Source: UBA6016 sp964568395
Lineage (GTDB): Bacteria > Campylobacterota > Campylobacteria > Campylobacterales > UBA6016
Assembly: GCA_964568395.1 (NCBI GenBank)
Contig: CAZMPN010000007.1
Location: 1-64,000 of the forward strand
Reading direction: 5' to 3'
Length of the DNA: 64,000 nt
The position numbers and the translations under genes are program-made. This document shows, in pieces, positions 59,078-64,000 of the stretch; position 1 is the first letter of the stretch, and every line of letters starts with the position of its first letter. Below the pieces are notes generated by a model. That model was not told the DNA's origin. It did not search any database and saw nothing but the letters and a program-made list of their open reading frames with translations.

Positions 59078-60061
59078 ATGAAAACGGCCGTTTTAAAAAC
59101 CTTTTTTGCAGGCTCTCCCCAGAGGCTCGACTCTATCATAGCCTCCGAACTCCAAATATCCAGAAAAGAAGCCAAGAAGATTATCGAAGAGGGATTTTGC
59201 CGTATAGGCGGCAAAGAGATAAAAAAGGCCTCCTATGAAGCCAAAGAGAGCGATAGTATCGATATTCTCGAGTATGTCGACTCTTTCGCGAAGGAAAAAA
59301 AGGAGTCCGTCCTTGTTCCGACTATTGTTTTTGAGGACGATGATATTTTGGTGCTGGACAAGCCATCCGGCCTCACGGTGCACGAAGGCAGCGGAACGAC
59401 CGAGAGCACGCTCGTCGACTATCTCAAAAGAAACGGCTTCAAGCTGGCGGAGTCGACCGGCGAGGATAGGGAAGGTATCGTGCATAGGCTAGACCGCGAA
59501 ACCTCGGGTCTCATGGTCGTGGCAAAGACGGACAAGGCGGCCGAAGGTCTAAAAAGACAGTTTGCCGATAAGAGCGCCGGCAGGTATTATTTGGCGATTA
59601 TAGAGCCCCCCCTAAAAGAAGATGTCGTCGTAGAGGCAAATCTTGCCAGAAACCCTAAGAATAGGATAAAGATATCCGTCCAAAAAGAGGGCAAAGAGGC
59701 CAAAAGCGCATTTAAAAAAATAGCGCTCTCTTCAAACGGCAAGTTTGAGCTGATAGCGGCGAAGCTGTTTAGCGGCAGAACGCACCAGATAAGGGCGCAC
59801 ATGGCCCACTTGGGACGGCATATCGTAGGCGATGATTTATACGGTTTTAAAAGCCAAAATGCTAAGATAGAAGCAAGCAGGGTAATGCTTCATGCGGCAG
59901 TTTTGTATTTTTACCACCCGGTAAACTTGCAAAAGGTAAGTTTTTTCGCTCCGCCGCCGGACGATTTCAATGCCCTTTTTAACAAACTTTTTGAGATGGA
60001 GAACGCAGGTGAGATATTTTGTCAGGATTTTATCGCCTCTATTTTTGGCGGCTCTGATTAG
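59078..60061 (+). CDS. rluD: RluD-family pseudouridine synthase
   Basis: 327 aa from the ATG at 59078 (MKTAVLKTFFAGSPQRLDSI); the frame is open further upstream but that part overlaps rodA. S4 domain (about 15-70) then the RluA-type catalytic domain with Asp in GIVHRLDRETSGLMVVAKT, and SGRTHQIRAHMAHLGRHIVGD. Modifies uridines in large rRNA. The flpA GTG lies inside its 3' end (53-nt overlap). Confidence 0.9.
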   Translation: MKTAVLKTFFAGSPQRLDSIIASELQISRKEAKKIIEEGFCRIGGKEIKKASYEAKESDSIDILEYVDSFAKEKKESVLVPTIVFEDDDILVLDKPSGLTVHEGSGTTESTLVDYLKRNGFKLAESTGEDREGIVHRLDRETSGLMVVAKTDKAAEGLKRQFADKSAGRYYLAIIEPPLKEDVVVEANLARNPKNRIKISVQKEGKEAKSAFKKIALSSNGKFELIAAKLFSGRTHQIRAHMAHLGRHIVGDDLYGFKSQNAKIEASRVMLHAAVLYFYHPVNLQKVSFFAPPPDDFNALFNKLFEMENAGEIFCQDFIASIFGGSD

Positions 60062-61247
60062 CGGATGCGCCAACAAAGACTCGCTTCTCGAGCGTCCCAA
60101 AATAGACCCGAACCTTCCAAAGCCGATGAACGTCAGGAGTATTTCCGATAGGAGCTCCATAGGTTTTGAGTGGGAGTATACCAACAATCCCGCCGTGGAA
60201 GGGTATAAGATATACAGAAGCGCCGAAAACGGCGGCTCCGAGCTCGTGGATACGCTAAAGGACAGATTTGTATCCCATTATGCGGATAAAGACCTAAAGC
60301 CGGACACCCAATACTCTTATAGATTTTCGTCGTATACCAAAGACGGCACGGAGTCGGACGCCACCCCGGTCGTTAGCGTAAAGACAAAACCTGTGCCTGA
60401 GGCGGTTAGCTTTATAGCCGCCGTGGACAATCTGCCAAACCGCGCCAAGATAGTCTGGAGACCGCACGTCAGCCCCGACGTGGTCGAGTATACCGTGCAA
60501 AAAAGCGGGCCGAACGATAAAAATTGGGACGATATAGCAAAAGTATCGCCTAGGCTTATGGCCGAATATATCGATACGAAAGTGGAGAGCGGAAGAGTCT
60601 ATCACTACAGGATAATAGCAAAGACGTTTGACGGCGTCTACTCCAAGCCTAGCGAAGTCGTCGCCGTAAATACGAAGAAGCTGCCGCTCCCTGCGACGCA
60701 AGTTTACGCCTCAAAGGACCTTCCAAAACAGATAGCCGTAAGCTGGGAAGCCCCGGAGCAAAAAGAGTTCGACAAATACAACCTGTATAGGGCGGAGAAA
60801 CCGGATTCCAAATACTCCGTAGTATACGCCGGAACCGAAAAGAAGTTTTTGGACAAGATAGACGAGGACGGCGCGGTCAGGTATTATAAGGTCGCGGTAG
60901 TAGACAAAGACGGTCTTGAGAGTCCTTTCGAGCTATCGGCTACCGGCGTTACGAGACCTAAGCCGCTCACGCCGTCATTCACGCTAGCGACTATAAAAGA
61001 AAACAGGGTCCATCTAGCTTGGACCTCTAACGAAAAAGAGCCGGTTACTTTTAAAATTACCAAAAAATGGGGAAGTTTTCTGAATAAGCAAGTAATTACC
61101 TATACCGACATAAAAGGCTTCACCTACGAAGATAAAGACGTGGATTTGGGCCAAAAATACCAATATTCTATAGAAGCCGTAGATAGGGATGGGATAGCCA
61201 GCAAGCCGAGCGACGAAGTAGAGCTTTTCGTTCCAAAGGGACTTTGA
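60009..61247 (+). CDS. flpA: Fibronectin type III lipoprotein (FlpA-like)
   Basis: 412 aa from the GTG at 60009, chosen because it gives the lipoprotein signal (RILSPLFLAALISGCANKD). Four FnIII-like repeats with W...Y/G-Y-x-x-Y-R patterns, beginning FEWEYTNNPAVEGYKIYRS, IVWRPHVSPDVVEYTVQKS, VSWEAPEQKEFDKYNLYR and LAWTSNEKEPVTFKI. Place and layout match Campylobacter FlpA, a surface lipoprotein reported to bind host fibronectin. In the rluD-flpA-trmB-ftsE-ftsX operon. Confidence 0.85.
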   Translation: MRYFVRILSPLFLAALISGCANKDSLLERPKIDPNLPKPMNVRSISDRSSIGFEWEYTNNPAVEGYKIYRSAENGGSELVDTLKDRFVSHYADKDLKPDTQYSYRFSSYTKDGTESDATPVVSVKTKPVPEAVSFIAAVDNLPNRAKIVWRPHVSPDVVEYTVQKSGPNDKNWDDIAKVSPRLMAEYIDTKVESGRVYHYRIIAKTFDGVYSKPSEVVAVNTKKLPLPATQVYASKDLPKQIAVSWEAPEQKEFDKYNLYRAEKPDSKYSVVYAGTEKKFLDKIDEDGAVRYYKVAVVDKDGLESPFELSATGVTRPKPLTPSFTLATIKENRVHLAWTSNEKEPVTFKITKKWGSFLNKQVITYTDIKGFTYEDKDVDLGQKYQYSIEAVDRDGIASKPSDEVELFVPKGL

Positions 61248-62417
61248 TTGCCGCACGCTTTTGTCAGCAGTATTAAAGACGATATAAAGCCGTTTTCAGA
61301 CGGCGATTTGACGCTTATCGATTTTTTTGACGCCAGGAAATACTCGCTTGCTTTCGTGCAGATGAGGGGAGTAAAGTTTGCCCTGACGGTAAAACAAAAA
61401 GACGGAAGATTTCTCATAAAGCCTGAGAAGATTACCAGACCTTCCGACCTCAATCTAACAAAAGAGGCGATTTCGATTTTTTGTAAAAACTGCTGCGGCG
61501 AGATACTATCGTCAAACCTCGTGCTAAAAAAAGTAAAGCCGAAATCACCGAAGCTTTTGGATCCGCTCTATTTTTGCGAGCATCCGGAGTTTTTCGACGG
61601 CGAGGTTTCGATAGAGGTAGGATTTGGGAGCGGCAGGCATCTTTTGTATCGCGCCAAGGAGTCGCCTGGCAAGAAGTTTGTCGGCATAGAGATATATAAG
61701 CCATCCATCGAGCAGGTGCTAAGGCAGTGCGAACTGCAAGGCATAGACAATATCTACGTTATGGATTTTGACGCCAGGCTTATCATAGAGACGGTAAAGC
61801 CGGACTCTTTGTCGGAAGTATTCGTACACTTTCCGGTGCCGTGGCCGGATAGTCCGACTAGACGCGTAATATCGGAGAGTTTCTTGGCCGTTTGTTCAAG
61901 GGCGTTAAGGGATGGCGGATACGTGGAGCTTAGAAGCGACGACAGGGACTATTTCGAATATGCGTTTAACTCCGCCATGAGCCTGCCGAAGGCAAAGGTA
62001 GATTCGACGAAAAACGAGCCTGCCGAGATAGTCAGTAAATACGAAGACAGATGGCTTAGAAAGGGTAAAGATATTTTCGAGATGAGAATATATCCCGAAA
62101 AAGAGCCGAATAGCCAGCCAAAGAAAGAGTCTTTTGAGCTAGGGGGAGAAATAAGCGTCCTGAGGCTAAACTCTCTTCCTAAAGAGGCCATGGTGGAAGA
62201 GGGGGTTTTGGTTAGCTTCGAAGAGGTGCTTGTCTCAAAAGACGGGAAGAACTTTGCGCTCAAAGTCACCTTCGGGGATGTGGCAAGACCAGATAGGAGA
62301 TATATAGTATGCGGCAAAGAAGAGGCGTACTACTATCCTTTTGCCCCGCTTTGCGTGGAAGCCTCAAAAAAAGCGCATAAAATAATTAAAGAGTATCTGT
62401 ATGGAAAAAATAGTTAA
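61248..62417 (+). CDS. trmB: tRNA (guanine-N7)-methyltransferase, extended form
   Basis: 389 aa from a TTG directly after flpA. SAM site VSIEVGFGSGRHLLYRA, then FVHFPVPWPDSPTRRVISE, the TrmB catalytic block that makes m7G46 in tRNA. Long for the family (usually about 230 aa): an extra ~125 residues N-terminal and ~110 C-terminal flank the core, as in Campylobacterota. Overlaps ftsE by 17 nt. Confidence 0.9.
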   Translation: MPHAFVSSIKDDIKPFSDGDLTLIDFFDARKYSLAFVQMRGVKFALTVKQKDGRFLIKPEKITRPSDLNLTKEAISIFCKNCCGEILSSNLVLKKVKPKSPKLLDPLYFCEHPEFFDGEVSIEVGFGSGRHLLYRAKESPGKKFVGIEIYKPSIEQVLRQCELQGIDNIYVMDFDARLIIETVKPDSLSEVFVHFPVPWPDSPTRRVISESFLAVCSRALRDGGYVELRSDDRDYFEYAFNSAMSLPKAKVDSTKNEPAEIVSKYEDRWLRKGKDIFEMRIYPEKEPNSQPKKESFELGGEISVLRLNSLPKEAMVEEGVLVSFEEVLVSKDGKNFALKVTFGDVARPDRRYIVCGKEEAYYYPFAPLCVEASKKAHKIIKEYLYGKNS

Positions 62418-63069
62418 CGCCCAAAACCTGGTTTTAGGGTATAAGAAACAAGAGCCGGTTATGAAGGGCGGCAATTTTTCTATCAACAAGGGCGAATTCG
62501 TATTTTTGACGGGGCCTAGCGGAAGCGGTAAGACCACCCTTATAAAATCGCTTTACGGCGGCATAAGACCGCTTAGCGGCGCGCTAGAGGTCGCAGGAAT
62601 AAACATGGTAAAAGCCGGAAACGGCAAGCTTACCAGCCTTAGGCGCAAGATGGGTCTTGTATTCCAAGACTACAAGCTGATTGAAGAGTGGACCATCAAG
62701 AAAAACGTGATGCTTCCGCTCATCATAGCAGGATACGCGGCCGATATATGCGAACAGCAGACCGCAAAACTGCTAAACCATGTCAAATTGACCCATAAAT
62801 CAGAAGATTACCCGGATGAGCTGTCCGGCGGTGAACAGCAAAGGGCGGCGGTTGCCAGGGCCCTTGCGCATAGTCCGCTTATAATAGCGGCGGACGAGCC
62901 TACCGGGAACCTCGACGAGTACTCCGCGGAAGTGGTAATGGAGCTTTTAAAGACGGCGCACGCTTGCGGCATCACCGTGCTTATAGCGACGCACCACATC
63001 CCTAGCCGCTTTGATTTGCCGTACAAAACCCTCCATATCGAAAACGGAAATATCCATGAAATACCTTAA
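62401..63069 (+). CDS. ftsE: Cell-division ABC ATPase FtsE
   Basis: 222 aa. Walker A TGPSGSGKTTLIK, Q-loop VFQDYKLIEEWTI, signature LSGGEQQRAAVARAL and Walker B LIIAADEPTGNLD. Works with FtsX to activate septal peptidoglycan hydrolases (EnvC pathway, gene at 63865). The stop lies inside the ftsX start region. Confidence 0.93.
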   Translation: MEKIVNAQNLVLGYKKQEPVMKGGNFSINKGEFVFLTGPSGSGKTTLIKSLYGGIRPLSGALEVAGINMVKAGNGKLTSLRRKMGLVFQDYKLIEEWTIKKNVMLPLIIAGYAADICEQQTAKLLNHVKLTHKSEDYPDELSGGEQQRAAVARALAHSPLIIAADEPTGNLDEYSAEVVMELLKTAHACGITVLIATHHIPSRFDLPYKTLHIENGNIHEIP

Positions 63070-63868
63070 AAGCCATATAACGCTGATTTTTTCGCTTGTA
63101 GCGTTGCTGTTTAGCTATCAGCTGTATCTGACGGTTAGCGATTTGGCTGACAAATATGAGCATAAACTGGCAAACGAATATTCGATAGTGGCGGTCTCCA
63201 CGCAAAAAATCGAGGAGCGCACCTTTAAGCACGGCTCGTATCTGGTGGCGTCTGCGCAAGAGATAGATGCGCAGCCTTTTTTTGCAGGCTTTAGCAATGA
63301 TCTTGCCCCGGAGGTATATGAGCAGCTGAAAACCTCTCTTCCGTCTTTTTATAGGATAAAACTAACCAAATATCCGAGCAAGGAGGAGCTCGCCGCCGTA
63401 ACGAAATCTCTAAAGTCCCTCAGGGGCGTTATAAAGGTGGAGAGTTTTGCCAGAACGCAAAATGCCATCGCAAACCTGCTTGACGCCTTCAAATCGGGAG
63501 TTAGCGCATATCTTGCCGTCGTGTTCGTGTTTAACATACTCCTGTTCGTGAAGTTTATGGAGGTGTGGCGATTCGAGCATATCTCCAGAATGCAGATAAT
63601 GGCGATTTTTGGGGCTCCGGTCTGGATGAGAAGCGTAGTGCTTATAAAAATGGCGGTAGTGGATTCGTTTTTTGCCGTCGCTATTACGATAGGCACGTTT
63701 TATTATCTCTCTATTTCGCCGGACGCCGCGCTGTACCTAAAAAGCATAGGTCTTGACGGGGGGATATATTTTGATATCAGGGAGAGTCTTATTCATCTCG
63801 GGGCTTTGGCGCTTGGCGTGTCGCTTTTCGCCGTCTCCATGGTTGCTTTTAGAAGGCTTGAGAGTTGA
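63056..63868 (+). CDS. ftsX: Cell-division membrane protein FtsX
   Basis: 270 aa from the ATG at 63056, overlapping ftsE by 14 nt. The longer frame would begin inside the ftsE coding region without a ribosome site. TM1 at about 7-27, a periplasmic domain, then three C-terminal helices with VFVFNILLFVKFMEVWRFEH. Partner of FtsE. Confidence 0.88.
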   Translation: MKYLKSHITLIFSLVALLFSYQLYLTVSDLADKYEHKLANEYSIVAVSTQKIEERTFKHGSYLVASAQEIDAQPFFAGFSNDLAPEVYEQLKTSLPSFYRIKLTKYPSKEELAAVTKSLKSLRGVIKVESFARTQNAIANLLDAFKSGVSAYLAVVFVFNILLFVKFMEVWRFEHISRMQIMAIFGAPVWMRSVVLIKMAVVDSFFAVAITIGTFYYLSISPDAALYLKSIGLDGGIYFDIRESLIHLGALALGVSLFAVSMVAFRRLES

Positions 63869-64000
63869 AAAAAGCCTCGATCTTTGTTCTGTTTCCTCTG
63901 GGCGTCTCGCTATTGGCGGCTGCAAACCCTACCGCCGCGATAGATAAAGATATAAAAAAAACGCAGTCGCAGATAGCCCAAAAGGGAAAAGAGTTTAGCA
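63865..64000 (+). CDS. envC: EnvC-like M23 peptidase/activator (3' truncated)
   Basis: Only 45 codons are in the window, from a TTG that overlaps the ftsX stop. Signal peptide (KKASIFVLFPLGVSLLAAA), then the start of a coiled coil (DKDIKKTQSQIAQKGKEF), as in EnvC-type septal hydrolase activators that follow ftsEX in Campylobacter. The catalytic or LytM domain is outside the window. Confidence 0.65.
   Translation, partial: MKKASIFVLFPLGVSLLAAANPTAAIDKDIKKTQSQIAQKGKEFS

Noticed and set aside
1..64000. CRISPR array
   Set aside because: No regularly spaced repeat-spacer pattern and no cas genes were seen anywhere in the window.

Overview
The window is a chromosomal segment of a Campylobacter-type member of the Campylobacterota (Epsilonproteobacteria). 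Three things point there: the gene content (MqnE futalosine menaquinone pathway, FlgS, CheV, DUF2018, an FlpA-like fibronectin-III lipoprotein, extended TrmB), the gene order (folE-fliI beside tig-clpP-def; ilvB-ilvH-lpxD; pdxJ-pdxA; ribH-nusB-pyrF; proS-hemA-prenyl synthase-DUF2018; rodA/rluD-flpA-trmB-ftsE-ftsX), and promoters of the TTTGnTATAAT / TTTTTGATAAAAT kind. Base composition looks mid-40s %GC by eye, apart from two clearly AT-richer islands, which fits the higher-GC Campylobacter species better than C. jejuni. The species is not determined.

Layout. 1-2870: end of a Tad/Flp-type pilus cluster (CpaB/RcpC, a pilin-like protein, RcpA secretin) and, convergent to it, a small pilin-like gene. 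2866-8458 (minus): folE-fliI-DUF455-mqnE-amino acid permease. 8620-13597 (plus): tig-clpP-degenerate GGDEF-def-comM, with comM broken by one frameshift. 13594-18472 (minus): ppx-ilvB-ilvH-M48 lipoprotein-lpxD. 18572-21863 (plus): pdxJ-pdxA-ribH-nusB-pyrF, then tRNA-Ser(GCT).

Island A (about 21973-29631) sits in the 3' end of tRNA-Ser. It has a tyrosine integrase with an A7 frameshift, an AlpA regulator, an HUH-type replication initiator, a small ssDNA-binding-like protein and a four-gene cargo: Dam-type methylase, OLD-family ATPase/TOPRIM nuclease, DpnII-type endonuclease and a second methylase. A remnant of a second, nearly identical element lies in tandem to 29979, so three att-like junctions are visible.

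30079-37338 (plus): SCO protein, two related histidine kinases, porin, PstS-like protein, class III nucleotide cyclase and queE, which reads like an outer-membrane-to-signalling module. 37335-43101: nitroreductase, cytochrome c, TonB-dependent receptor, small unknown proteins, VOC and ArsC-like proteins, TonB. The minus-strand run 50137 to 42355 (DUF2018, exported protein, prenyl synthase, hemA, proS, thioredoxin-fold, hemC, UDG, tonB) looks like one long operon. 50278-53845: cheV, YajG-like lipoprotein, flgS, cytochrome c553, yaeQ.

Island B (about 53889-57846) sits at a tRNA with anticodon CAT. It has an intact integrase, AlpA, three small genes, a replication-like protein and a large bulged hairpin. 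Both islands carry paired integrase-arm-like heptamers with the same 12-bp period but different sequence (AAGGGTA in A, AAGGTAC in B). 57922-64000: rodA (minus), then rluD-flpA-trmB-ftsE-ftsX and the start of an EnvC-like gene.

The most interesting region is the island A defence operon, in which an OLD nuclease gene is inserted between the methylase and endonuclease of a DpnII-like restriction system carried on a small rolling-circle-type integrative element.
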